A stretch of 64,000 nt of DNA, from NCBI GenBank assembly GCA_031422295.1, contig JANOQM010000018.1, forward strand, positions 1-64,000. Direction: 5' to 3'. The notes under the pieces were generated by a model that was not told the origin of the DNA, did no database searches, and saw only the letters and a list, made by a program, of their open reading frames with translations. Below are positions 43,365 through 52,016 of this stretch, piece after piece. This DNA is from JANOMH01 sp031422295. Its GTDB lineage: Bacteria > Pseudomonadota > Alphaproteobacteria > Rhodobacterales > Rhodobacteraceae. Every line of letters starts with the position of its first letter. Position 1 is the stretch's first letter. The position numbers and the translations under genes were made by a program.

Positions 43365-44033
43365 ATGAACATCCTCGTGGAAAAACAATCAGGCTGGCGC
43401 GGGTCCGAGGATCTGTGGATCGACGCCGCCTATGCCGTGCTGGTCGAAAGCGGGGTTGATCAGGTCAAAGTTCAGCCTTTGGCAGAAAAACTGGGCATGT
43501 CGCGGACCTCATTCTATGGCCATTTTGACAGCCGCGAAGCGCTGCTTGACGCGTTGGTCGCCCGCTGGCAGGCCAAGAACACTGGTAATCTGATTGCGCA
43601 GACCGAAGCCTATGCCGAAACGATCGCCGAGGCGCTGTTTAACCTGTTTGATTGCTGGCTATTGCCCGCGCTGTTTGATGCCCGGTTTGATCTGGCCATC
43701 CGCAACTGGGCCTTGGGGGATCCGCAACTACGGACGGTTCTTGAGGCGACAGATAAAGCCCGGATCGACGCGATCAGCGCGATGTTTATGCGACACGGTT
43801 TTGCGCCCGATCAGGCGCGGGTCCGGGCCTATACGGTCTATTACACGCAGATTGGCTATATTTCGATGATGGTGTCAGAACCCGTTGACGTGCGGATGCA
43901 GCGGATGCCGATCTACGTGGAAACCTTTGCGGGCATGGCGGCAACAGCCGCTGAACTGGCCCGCTTTTCAGCGCGGCACGGGTTCGGGGTGGATTATGCC
44001 AAAGATGACGAAAGCCGGAATAGAGGTTTGTAG
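43365..44033 (+). CDS. TetR/AcrR family transcriptional regulator
   Basis: A 222-residue repressor-type regulator. The N-terminal helix-turn-helix is EDLWIDAAYAVLVESGVDQV, then KLGMSRTSFYGHFDSREALL, typical of TetR. The C-terminal ligand domain has no specific match. It is divergent from one flavin oxidoreductase gene and convergent with the other. The palindromes before both enzymes suggest it controls the pair and itself. The ligand may be the N-methylated amine substrate or a product (inference). Confidence 0.9.
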   Translation: MNILVEKQSGWRGSEDLWIDAAYAVLVESGVDQVKVQPLAEKLGMSRTSFYGHFDSREALLDALVARWQAKNTGNLIAQTEAYAETIAEALFNLFDCWLLPALFDARFDLAIRNWALGDPQLRTVLEATDKARIDAISAMFMRHGFAPDQARVRAYTVYYTQIGYISMMVSEPVDVRMQRMPIYVETFAGMAATAAELARFSARHGFGVDYAKDDESRNRGL

Positions 44034-44051
44034 AACGGGCAAAGGGCGGTT

Positions 44052-46076
44052 TTACATATCCTTGACCAACCGCAGCGCATCGTAAATCGCGGCATGGGTG
44101 TTACGCGCCGACACCGCGTCGCCGATCCGGTACAGCGCAAAACCTGCGCCATGTGGTTGCGCCCGTCCCGTCACCAAGGAATCAGGGTCGGTTTCTCCCC
44201 GGTTATATGATTGTTCCTTCAGGGAAAAATACAGATCATCCAGCGGCAGCGTCCCATAGTTCACGACGATCTGGTCAAATGTCCTCGCCTCTCGATAGCC
44301 CGAATAATCCGTGCCAATGATTGCCCGCAACTGGTTCCCATCACGTTCAACCGCCAGCAGCCGGTAGGTCACGGTAAACCGCACGTCATGCTTTTGCAGA
44401 GCGCGCATATAGGGTGAAAGGTTCATCGACATGATATCGGGCGCAAAGGTCCGGTCCGGGGTCATCACCTCGACATGCGCCCCGCTGGCGGCAATAACCT
44501 CGGCGGCCTGCAGTGCGGGGTGGTCGCCTGCGTCGTCATAGACCAAGACGCGGGCGCCCGGTTTCACATCGCCTGCAATGACATCCCAACTGGACACCAC
44601 AAGATCATTGCCCGACTGCAGCACTTCGGTATGCGGCAACCCGCCAGTGGCGATGATCACAACATCGGGCGACAGGGCCAAAACATCCGCAGCATCGGCA
44701 TAGGTGTTGAACCGGAAATCCACATCGCGGGCGGCGCATTGGGCCATGCGCCAGTCGATAATCCCGATCATTTCGCGGCGGCGTTTGTTCAGGGCGGTCA
44801 GTCGGATTTGCCCGCCCGGCTGATCTGCGGCCTCGAAAACCGTGACCTGATGCCCGCGCGTGGCGGCAACGCGGGCCGCTTCTAGGCCTGCTGGGCCTGC
44901 TCCTACTATTACTACTTTTTTGGCTGTGCCAGCCGGAGTGATGACATGCGGCATAGTTAATTCACGCCCGGTGGCCGGGTTATGAATGCACAGGGCCTCG
45001 CCGCCCTGATAAATACGGTCCAGACAATAGGTGGCGCCGACGCAGGGGCGGATGTCATGTTCGCGCCCTTCGATGATCTTTTGCACGATATGCGGATCGG
45101 CCATATGGGCGCGGGTCATGCCGACCATGTCCAGCTTGCCGCTAGCCACCGCATGCCGCGCTGTGGCCACATCCGGGATCCGGGCGGCGTGGAATGTGGG
45201 CAGGCCGACCTCGGCCCTGATCCGCCCCGCAAAGTCCAGATGCGGTGCTGCGGCGGCCCCTTGCAGCGGGATGACATCGGACATGGCGGTATCGGTATGA
45301 ATGCGACCGCGGATGATGTTGACGAAATCGACCAGACCCGACGCCTTGAACTTATGCGCAATTTCAATGCCTTCATCGGCACTGATGCCACCCTGTTCGA
45401 CTTCGTCGGCGGTATAGCGGACCCCCAGCAAAAAGTCGGGCCCGACCCGCTGGCGACAGGCCTGTAAAACATCCATTGCAAATCGCGCTCGGTTCTGGAA
45501 CGACCCGCCATAGGGGGCAGCCAGCCGGTTGGTCAGGGGCGACATGAACTGGTCCATCAAATGGCCGTAACATTCAAATTCGACCCCATCCAAACCTGCG
45601 TCCATCATTCGCTCGGCGGCATCGGCATAGTCGGTGATGATCCGCGCGATCTCGAAATCTTCGATCACTTTGGGGAACGCGCGGTGGGCGGGTTCGCGGT
45701 CTGGCCCGGGGGCGACAACGGGAAGCCAATCGCCCTTGGCCCAATGCGTGCGACGGCCCAGATGGGTCAGCTGGATCATCACGGCACAGCCATGCGCGTG
45801 GCAATCATCGGCGATTTTGCGCATCCAGCCAACGACTTCGTCCTTGTAGGCCAGCACATTGTTGAAGACCGGCGGGGAATTGCGCGACACCGCCGCCGAC
45901 CCCGCGGTCATGGTCAGCGCCACGCCGGCGCGGGCCCGTTCCACGTGATAGGCGCGGTAGCGGTCCTTGGGCATTCCGTCCTCGGGGTAGGCCGGTTCGT
46001 GACTGGTGGTCATGATCCGGTTTTTCAGGGTGAGGTGTTTGAGCTGATAGGGCTGCAGCAGCGGATCGGTGGACAT
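44052..46076 (-). CDS. NADH:flavin oxidoreductase, N-methylproline/dimethylglycine demethylase type
   Basis: A 674-residue homologue of the previous oxidoreductase with the same layout: TIM barrel (LLQPYQLKHLTLKNRIMTTS, QLTHLGRRTHW, GHLMDQFMSPLTNRLAAPYG), Fe-S cysteines (CVGATYCLDRIYQGGEALC) and the C-terminal FAD domain (VVIVGAGPAGLEAARVAATR). The sequence is closest to what is annotated as N-methylproline demethylase (StcD-like) of stachydrine catabolism in Rhodobacterales and rhizobia; this is from memory. ATG 46076 starts MSTDPLLQPY. An operator-like palindrome (46146-46180) precedes it. Confidence 0.88.
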   Translation of the reverse strand: MSTDPLLQPYQLKHLTLKNRIMTTSHEPAYPEDGMPKDRYRAYHVERARAGVALTMTAGSAAVSRNSPPVFNNVLAYKDEVVGWMRKIADDCHAHGCAVMIQLTHLGRRTHWAKGDWLPVVAPGPDREPAHRAFPKVIEDFEIARIITDYADAAERMMDAGLDGVEFECYGHLMDQFMSPLTNRLAAPYGGSFQNRARFAMDVLQACRQRVGPDFLLGVRYTADEVEQGGISADEGIEIAHKFKASGLVDFVNIIRGRIHTDTAMSDVIPLQGAAAAPHLDFAGRIRAEVGLPTFHAARIPDVATARHAVASGKLDMVGMTRAHMADPHIVQKIIEGREHDIRPCVGATYCLDRIYQGGEALCIHNPATGRELTMPHVITPAGTAKKVVIVGAGPAGLEAARVAATRGHQVTVFEAADQPGGQIRLTALNKRRREMIGIIDWRMAQCAARDVDFRFNTYADAADVLALSPDVVIIATGGLPHTEVLQSGNDLVVSSWDVIAGDVKPGARVLVYDDAGDHPALQAAEVIAASGAHVEVMTPDRTFAPDIMSMNLSPYMRALQKHDVRFTVTYRLLAVERDGNQLRAIIGTDYSGYREARTFDQIVVNYGTLPLDDLYFSLKEQSYNRGETDPDSLVTGRAQPHGAGFALYRIGDAVSARNTHAAIYDALRLVKDM

Positions 46077-46145
46077 GGGATGCGGCCTGAACATGAGGAT
46101 TGCACGAAGCCTATCCCCCGGCATAAGCAACGTCACGTCAGAAAT

Positions 46146-46180
46146 CGACACTACTGTCGTGTTTCGTGACAGGCTCGTCG
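46146..46180. promoter_or_regulatory. Palindromic operator B, second site of the TetR regulon
   Basis: 35 bp matching operator A at 26 positions. The conserved parts are CGACACT, TGTC, GTTT, TGACAGG and the final GTCG. It lies between the divergent N-methylproline demethylase-like gene and the ABC transporter, 70 bp upstream of the former and 57 bp upstream of the latter. Confidence 0.7.
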
Positions 46181-46236
46181 GGCCTTGGCCTTTGGTGATT
46201 CAGGCATTAGGTAGGCAACCTGCCAAGGAGCATCTC

Positions 46237-47163
46237 ATGCCATCCATCGTGTCCGTCCAATCCCTGACAAAAACCTATAAAACCGGGTTTCAGGCGCTGA
46301 AATCCGTTAATCTTGAAATTGAGCAGGGTGAAATTCTGGCCCTGCTCGGCCCGAATGGAGCGGGTAAAACCACATTAATTTCCACAATCTGCGGCATTGT
46401 ACAGCCGACTTCTGGCACGATTACTGTCGGTGGGCATGATGTGATCCGCGATTTCCGGGCTGCCCGTAACCTGATCGGCCTTGTGCCGCAGGAAATCACG
46501 TTGGAGCCGTTTGAAAATGTCTGGAACACCGTCAGCTTTTCGCGCGGCCTGTTTGGTAAATCGCCCAACCCCGCCCATATCGAAATGGTGCTGCGCCAGC
46601 TGTCGCTTTGGGATAAGAAAGACAGCAAGATCAAAGACCTGTCCGGCGGGATGAAACGCCGGGTGCTGATCGCCAAGGCGTTGTCCCACGAACCCCGCGT
46701 GCTGTTTCTGGACGAGCCAACCGCAGGGGTGGATGTCGAATTGCGCAAGGATATGTGGGCTGTTGTGGCCGATCTGCGCCGTGCCGGTGTCACCATCATC
46801 CTGACCACCCATTACATCGAAGAGGCCGAGGCGATTGCCGACCGCGTTGGTGTGATCAACAAAGGTGAAATTCTGCTGGTCCAAGACAAGGCCGAGCTGA
46901 TGGCACAAATGGGTCAAAAGCAATTGGTCGTCGAACTGGTTGCACCATTGACCGCAGTGCCAGCCGCATTGGCCGATTATGGTCTGGAATTAGGGCCAAA
47001 CGGCCAAAGCCTGATTTATACATATGAGGCCAAGGGCCAGCGAACCGGGATCACGACCCTGTTGGGCGATTTGCGCGATGCGGGGCTGCAGATGACGGAT
47101 ATGGCCACCCGGCAAAGCAGCCTTGAAGATATTTTCGTCGGATTGTTAAAGGAAAACGCATGA
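46237..47163 (+). CDS. ABC transporter ATP-binding protein (ABC-2 type exporter)
   Basis: A 308-residue ATPase with Walker A GPNGAGKTTL, Q-loop VPQEI, signature LSGGMKRRVLIAKAL, Walker B VLFLDEPTAGVDVE and the switch His in LTTHYIEEAE. The C-terminal about 75 residues form the regulatory extension common in YadG/DrrA-type exporters. AAGGAG precedes ATG 46237. It overlaps the permease gene by 4 nt. The cargo is unknown. It pairs with the permease below as a simple two-gene exporter. Confidence 0.93.
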   Translation: MPSIVSVQSLTKTYKTGFQALKSVNLEIEQGEILALLGPNGAGKTTLISTICGIVQPTSGTITVGGHDVIRDFRAARNLIGLVPQEITLEPFENVWNTVSFSRGLFGKSPNPAHIEMVLRQLSLWDKKDSKIKDLSGGMKRRVLIAKALSHEPRVLFLDEPTAGVDVELRKDMWAVVADLRRAGVTIILTTHYIEEAEAIADRVGVINKGEILLVQDKAELMAQMGQKQLVVELVAPLTAVPAALADYGLELGPNGQSLIYTYEAKGQRTGITTLLGDLRDAGLQMTDMATRQSSLEDIFVGLLKENA

Positions 47164-47921
47164 ACATTCAGGCCATTCGCGCGATTTATGTCAAGGAAAT
47201 GACGCGGTTTCTGCGCACCATCATGGAATCTCTGATTTCGCCGGTGATTTCCACGTCGTTGTATTTCGTGGTCTTTGGTGCGGCCATCGGCGGAAGCATC
47301 GATACGATCGAAGGGGTTTCCTACGGGGCATTCATCGTGCCCGGCCTGATCATGCTGACAGTGATGACACAATCCGTGTCGAACGCGTCATTTGCGATCA
47401 ATTTTCCCAAATTTATCGGCACGATTTACGAACTGCTGTCCGCCCCGGTCAGCTATTTTGAAATCGTCACCGGCTATGTCGGTGCGGCGGCAACCAAGTC
47501 GGTCCTGATCGGGCTGGTCATCCTTGCCACCGCCTATCTGTTCGTCGATGTGCCCATCGCGCATCCCTTTGCCATGTTGGCGTTTCTGACCCTGACCAGC
47601 ATCAGCTTTTCGCTGTTCGGGTTCATTATCGGCATCTGGGCCAAGGATTTTCAGCAATTGCAGATGATCCCTTTGCTGGTGATGACGCCGCTGATTTTTC
47701 TGGGGGGAAGCTTTTACTCTATCTCAATGTTGCCAGGAATCTGGCAGACAGTGGCCCTGTTCAATCCGGTGGTTTATCTGATTTCCGGGTTCCGCTGGGC
47801 GTTCTTTGACACCGCCGATGTCCCGGTGATGATCAGCCTCGGCGCCATTGGGCTGTTCACCGGACTATGCCTGTGGGCGGTCTGGTGGATATTTCATACG
47901 GGGTGGCGCTTGCGGCAGTGA
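47160..47921 (+). CDS. ABC-2 type transporter permease (YadH type)
   Basis: A 253-residue membrane protein with about six helices and the ABC-2 conserved regions (AIYVKEMTRFLRTIMESLIS at the N-terminus, LLSAPVSYFEIVTGYVGAA, PLLVMTPLIFLGGSFYSI, LFNPVVYLISGFRW). It forms the exporter with the preceding ATPase. The last codons (GWRLRQ) are the first part of the 32-bp tandem repeat that follows, so repeat growth or shrinkage can alter the gene end. Confidence 0.92.
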   Translation: MNIQAIRAIYVKEMTRFLRTIMESLISPVISTSLYFVVFGAAIGGSIDTIEGVSYGAFIVPGLIMLTVMTQSVSNASFAINFPKFIGTIYELLSAPVSYFEIVTGYVGAAATKSVLIGLVILATAYLFVDVPIAHPFAMLAFLTLTSISFSLFGFIIGIWAKDFQQLQMIPLLVMTPLIFLGGSFYSISMLPGIWQTVALFNPVVYLISGFRWAFFDTADVPVMISLGAIGLFTGLCLWAVWWIFHTGWRLRQ

Positions 47922-48017
47922 AGATGCCGCGGGGGTGGCGCTTGCGGCAGTGAAGATGCCGCGGGGGTGGCGCTTGCGGCAATGAAGATGCCGCGGGGGT
48001 GGCGCTTGCGGCAATGA
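47903..48017 (+). repeat. Tandem repeat, 32-bp unit, 3.6 copies, each with a hairpin
   Basis: Units start at 47903, 47935, 47967 and 47999 (the last partial) and are identical except for one G/A change. Each complete unit contains the inverted repeat GCGGCA-N7-TGCCGC. The array overlaps the last 6 codons of the permease gene and ends 38 bp before the peptidase gene. It may act as a series of small hairpins protecting or ending the exporter mRNA. Confidence 0.9.
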
Positions 48018-48054
48018 CCTTGCTGAACGGCGGGTAGGGGCCTACATCAAACAT

Positions 48055-48849
48055 ATGAAACGCTTTATCCCATTCCTAAAATCCGACCCCGTGGTTGCCG
48101 TGATCCGGCTGCAAGGGGCTATTTCCAACAGTTCGCGCGGGCTGGATGATGTCAGCCTAGGGCCAGTGATCGACCGGGCCTTTGCCAAGGGTAAACCGGC
48201 GGCGGTCGCACTGGAAATCAACTCGCCCGGCGGATCACCGGCGCAATCGTCGCTGATTGCCGCGCGTATCCGGCGATTGTCGGCCGAAAAGAAGATCCCA
48301 GTTTTCGCCTTTGTCGAAGACGTGGCCGCCTCGGGCGGGTATTGGCTGGCAACGGCGGCGGATGAGATATTCATCGACCGCTCCTCGATTGTCGGGTCAA
48401 TCGGAGTGATTTCGGCCGGGTTTGGTCTGTCCGAGGCGATTGGCCGCTATGGCGTGGACCGGCGAGTTTACACTGCGGGCACGTCGAAATCCATGCTCGA
48501 CCCGTTCAAGCCGGAAAACCCGGAGGATGTTGAACGGATTAAGGGTTGGTTGGCCGATCTGCATGATTTTTTCATCGACCATGTGAAATCACGGCGCGGC
48601 ACGCGGTTAAAAGATAACCCTGAATTGTTCAGCGGACAGGTCTGGGTCGGGCAAAAGGCGGTGGATCAGGGGCTGGCTGACGGCATCGGGCATCTGGTGC
48701 CCATCTGCAAATCCCGGTTTGGCGACAAGGTGAAATTCCGCCGTTACGGGCAGCGCCGCAGTCTGTTGCAGCGCTTCGGCGCATCAATGTTCAGTGACGC
48801 GCTGGGTGCTGTCGAGGATCGGACGGCCTTTGCGCGGTTTGGTCTGTAA
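48055..48849 (+). CDS. S49 family signal-peptide peptidase-like protease (SppA/SohB type)
   Basis: A 264-residue compact S49 protease: VVAVIRLQGAIS at the N-terminus, LEINSPGGSPAQSS, the nucleophile Ser in VEDVAASGGYWLATAADEI and the general-base Lys in YTAGTSKSMLDPF. It cleaves peptides within or near membranes. It lacks a clear N-terminal transmembrane helix, unlike SppA. The next gene starts one base after its stop. Confidence 0.9.
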   Translation: MKRFIPFLKSDPVVAVIRLQGAISNSSRGLDDVSLGPVIDRAFAKGKPAAVALEINSPGGSPAQSSLIAARIRRLSAEKKIPVFAFVEDVAASGGYWLATAADEIFIDRSSIVGSIGVISAGFGLSEAIGRYGVDRRVYTAGTSKSMLDPFKPENPEDVERIKGWLADLHDFFIDHVKSRRGTRLKDNPELFSGQVWVGQKAVDQGLADGIGHLVPICKSRFGDKVKFRRYGQRRSLLQRFGASMFSDALGAVEDRTAFARFGL

Positions 48850-49014
48850 ATGCTGATCAAGGTCATGATCCTGTTTCTGGTCGGCATGGCGATCCTGGCG
48901 ATGTTCGGACGGCTGCGGTTTCCGGGGCAAAGCAGACTGGCCGCCGCGAAATGCCGCGATTGTGGCCGGTTCCGGTTGGGCAAAACGCCGTGTGATTGCA
49001 AGGGCAAGAAATAG
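48850..49014 (+). CDS. Small membrane protein with a Cys-rich (zinc-ribbon-like) tail
   Basis: A 54-residue ORF between the protease and the SDR. Its ATG follows the protease stop directly and its last base is the first base of the GTG of the next gene, so it is embedded in an operon. An N-terminal hydrophobic helix (VMILFLVGMAILAMFG) is followed by CRDCGRFRLGKTPCDC, a C-x2-C...C-x-C set that could hold zinc. The ORF is too short for automatic calls. Function unknown. Confidence 0.7.
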   Translation: MLIKVMILFLVGMAILAMFGRLRFPGQSRLAAAKCRDCGRFRLGKTPCDCKGKK

Positions 49015-49790
49015 TGCGGGCGCTGGTAACGGGGGCCGGGGCGCGGCTGGGCCGGGCGATGGCCCTGTATCTGGGCGGGCGCGGCTATGATGTGGCTGTG
49101 CATTTTTCGAGTTCCGCAATGGGCGCACACGAGGTTGTTGCCGAGTTGCGCAGCATGGGGCGGCAGGCGTATTCGGTGCAAGCGAATTTGCTGGACGAAC
49201 AGCAAACCCAATCGCTGGTCGCCAAAGCCGCCGATCTGCTGGGCGGGCCGTTGACCCTGTTGGTCAACAATGCGTCGATCTTTGAATATGACAGCCTGAC
49301 CAGTGCCACCCGGACCAGTTGGGACAGGCATATGGAATCCAACCTGCGCGCGCCTTTTGTGCTGACCCAAAACCTCGCTGCGCAAATGCCCCCCGCCGTC
49401 CTCGATGCGGCAGGTGAACCCGTCGCGCAAGGATTGGTTGTCAATATGATTGACCAGCGTGTGCATAAACTGACACCGCAATTCATGTCCTATACCTTGG
49501 CCAAAATGGGGCTATGGGCGCTGACCCGCACCGCAGCACAGGCCTTGGCCCCGCATATCCGGGTCAATGCCATCGGGCCGGGGCCAACATTGCAAGGGGC
49601 GCGGCAGAGTGCAGAGCATTTTGACCAACAACGCAAGTCTACCCTGCTAAACCGGGGCGCGAACCCTGCGGATATTTGCGCGGCACTGGGCTATTTCATT
49701 GATGCGCCGTCCGTAACCGGCCAGTTACTCTGCCCGGACGGCGGGCAGCATCTGAACTGGCAGACGCCCGATGTATTGGGCCTTGAATAG
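49014..49790 (+). CDS. SDR, pteridine reductase/FolM-like
   Basis: A 258-residue SDR. RALVTGAGARLGRAMALYLG with the Arg that selects NADPH, DVAVHFSSSAMGAHEVV, LLVNNASIFEYDS and the MSYTLAKMGLWALTR Tyr-Lys set resemble pteridine reductases and dihydromonapterin reductase FolM. The role would be reduction of dihydropterins. GTG 49014 is the only start giving the complete fold. It is the last gene of the protease operon. Confidence 0.82.
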   Translation: MRALVTGAGARLGRAMALYLGGRGYDVAVHFSSSAMGAHEVVAELRSMGRQAYSVQANLLDEQQTQSLVAKAADLLGGPLTLLVNNASIFEYDSLTSATRTSWDRHMESNLRAPFVLTQNLAAQMPPAVLDAAGEPVAQGLVVNMIDQRVHKLTPQFMSYTLAKMGLWALTRTAAQALAPHIRVNAIGPGPTLQGARQSAEHFDQQRKSTLLNRGANPADICAALGYFIDAPSVTGQLLCPDGGQHLNWQTPDVLGLE

Positions 49791-50091
49791 GCCCGCAAAT
49801 TGACCTTGCGTCAAAGTTGTGCACGGGCTCACGAATCCGTCATCAGGCGTTTACAATTGTTTAACGATTTCAGTCATTTGAAGTGAAGAATTATATTTTT
49901 CAAACAAAATCAACAGCTTGAAGTTGTGCCTGTTTTTTAGGCAAACAGATGAAGTCAGCCAAAACCAAGGAAAATTTGACCCTGCCCAGAACTTGCCCAC
50001 CGACTTATCCCCAGAAACCGTGGACAGCTTTTCTCTTGCCAGTGCAGGGCAGAGGTTGCAGCCACAGCCAAGAATCGCGACACTGGATACT
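49791..50091. other. Upstream region of uvrC
   Basis: These 301 bp hold no recognised gene. The first 130 bp are unusually AT-rich (TTTAACGATTTCAGTC, ATTATATTTTTCAAAC) and should carry the uvrC promoter. The uvrC frame is open from 49918 but shows no homology before 50092. Confidence 0.55.
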
Positions 50092-51951
50092 ATGACTGAA
50101 ACGACTTCCTTGACCGGCTATGCCTGCATTCAGGCCTACTTGCGCCAGCTTGATGGCTCGCCGGGGGTGTACCGTATGTTGGATGCCGAAAGTCGGGTTC
50201 TATATGTCGGCAAAGCCCGCAACCTAAAGGCGCGGGTGACGAATTATTCCCGCCCCGGCAATCATTCCGGCCGGATCGAACGGATGATCCGCGATACCGC
50301 GTCGATGATGTTTCTGACCACTCGGACTGAGACCGAGGCGCTGCTGTTAGAACAAAACCTGATCAAGCAGCTGAAACCACGCTACAACGTGTTGCTGCGC
50401 GACGACAAATCGTTTCCGAATATCTTGGTGGCCAAGGATCATGCATTTCCGCTGATCACCAAACACCGGGGCGCTAAATCTGAAAAGGGCAGCTACTACG
50501 GCCCGTTTGCCAGTGCAGGCGCAGTGAACCGGACCCTGAACCAGCTGCAAAAGGTGTTCCTGCTGCGCACCTGTTCGGAAAGCACGTTTCAAAACCGTAC
50601 CCGGCCCTGTCTGCTGTATCAGATCAAACGCTGTTCCGGCCCCTGCGTCAGCTATATCACCCCGCAAGATTATGCCGGTTCTGTCCATGATGCCGAGCAG
50701 TTCCTGTCTGGCAAATCGACCACTGTGCAGGAAACACTGGCCACCCAAATGGCCGCTGCATCTGCCGAGATGGAGTTTGAGCGCGCCGCCGCCCTGCGCG
50801 ACCGCATCCGCGCGCTGACGCAGGTGCAAACCGCCCAAGGGATCAACCCGCGCGGCGTGGCCGAGGCTGATGTGATTGCCCTGCATCTGGACGAAGGGCA
50901 GGCCTGCGTGCAGGTGTTCTTTATCCGCGCTAATCAAAACTGGGGCAACCACGACTATTACCCCCGCGTCGGCCCCGATGTGGACCCAACCGAAGTGATG
51001 CAAGCCTTTGTCGGGCAGTTCTATTCCGACCGCGAACCGCCCCGCATGTTGTTGCTGTCGCATGGGCTGGACGACCCCGATTTGGTCGCTGATGCGCTGG
51101 CATTAAAGGCCGGGCGCAAGGTCGAGATTCTGATCCCCCAGCGCGGTGAAAAGGCCGAGCTGGTCGAAGGGGCACAGCGCAACGCCCGCGAAAGTCTGGC
51201 CCGGAAACTCAGCGAGACAGCCACGCAGAACAAACTGTTGCGCGGGTTGGCCGAAGCGTTTGATTTGGCCAGCATCCCAAAGCGCATTGAACTCTATGAC
51301 AATTCCCATATCCAAGGCACCGATGCTGTGGGCGCGATGGTGGTGGCTGGCCCTGATGGGTTCGAAAAGGGCCAGTACCGCAAGTTCAATATCAAAGGCA
51401 CCGACATCACCCCCGGCGATGATTTTGGCATGATGAAAGAGGTGCTGACCCGCCGCTTTCAACGTCTGCTGAAAGAGGACCCAGATCGCACATCGGGCAA
51501 CTGGCCCGACCTGCTGTTGATCGACGGCGGGGCGGGCCAAGTCAGCGCTGTGGCGGGCATTATGAAAGACCTCGAAGTCGACGATATCCCGATGATCGGC
51601 GTCGCCAAAGGCGTTGACCGTGACGCTGGCAAAGAGGAATTCCACCGCACCGGTCTGCACCCCATGGCCCTGCGCCACAACGACCCGGTGCTGTATTTCA
51701 TCCAGCGGATGCGCGACGAGGTGCACCGTTTCGCCATTGGCACCCACCGCGCTAAACGCGCCAAATCTGTGGGCGCGACCCCGCTGGATGATGTGCCGGG
51801 TGTGGGTGCCGCGCGCAAACGGGCGCTACTGGCGCATTTCGGGTCAGCCAAAGCAGTCGCCCGCGCCAACCTGTCCGATCTTACCGTTGTCGAAGGCATC
51901 TCGGGCGCGATGGCCGAGACGATTTACGCCTATTTCCACGAAAAGGGTTAA
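50092..51951 (+). CDS. uvrC: Excinuclease ABC subunit C (UvrC)
   Basis: A 619-residue nucleotide-excision-repair endonuclease. The N-terminal GIY-YIG nuclease (GVYRMLDAESRVLYVGKARN, ARVTNYSRPGNHSGRI) makes the 3' cut. A UVR segment (AAASAEMEFERAAALRDRIR) contacts UvrB. The RNase H-like domain (ELYDNSHIQGTDAVGAMVVA, DLLLIDGGAGQ) makes the 5' cut, and a C-terminal HhH pair (DVPGVGAARKRALLAHFG) binds DNA. Four Cys in RTCSESTFQNRTRPCLLYQI and KRCSGPC are conserved. ATG 50092 was chosen. It heads an operon-like run with pgsA, moaD and moaE. Confidence 0.96.
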   Translation: MTETTSLTGYACIQAYLRQLDGSPGVYRMLDAESRVLYVGKARNLKARVTNYSRPGNHSGRIERMIRDTASMMFLTTRTETEALLLEQNLIKQLKPRYNVLLRDDKSFPNILVAKDHAFPLITKHRGAKSEKGSYYGPFASAGAVNRTLNQLQKVFLLRTCSESTFQNRTRPCLLYQIKRCSGPCVSYITPQDYAGSVHDAEQFLSGKSTTVQETLATQMAAASAEMEFERAAALRDRIRALTQVQTAQGINPRGVAEADVIALHLDEGQACVQVFFIRANQNWGNHDYYPRVGPDVDPTEVMQAFVGQFYSDREPPRMLLLSHGLDDPDLVADALALKAGRKVEILIPQRGEKAELVEGAQRNARESLARKLSETATQNKLLRGLAEAFDLASIPKRIELYDNSHIQGTDAVGAMVVAGPDGFEKGQYRKFNIKGTDITPGDDFGMMKEVLTRRFQRLLKEDPDRTSGNWPDLLLIDGGAGQVSAVAGIMKDLEVDDIPMIGVAKGVDRDAGKEEFHRTGLHPMALRHNDPVLYFIQRMRDEVHRFAIGTHRAKRAKSVGATPLDDVPGVGAARKRALLAHFGSAKAVARANLSDLTVVEGISGAMAETIYAYFHEKG

Positions 51952-52016
51952 GGTGCCGGGTGCCTGCGCGGCCACAGCCTCTGGCAGTTGCTGATTTTGA
52001 CGGATAAGATTGTAGT

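Noticed and set aside
47903..48017. 32-bp repeats as a CRISPR array
   Set aside because: The units are directly adjacent with no unique spacers and no cas genes are nearby; it is a simple tandem repeat.
50003..50030. DnaA-box-like TTATCCCCA and GTGGACA upstream of uvrC
   Set aside because: Each differs from TTATCCACA, there is no cluster of boxes, and no replication gene is nearby.
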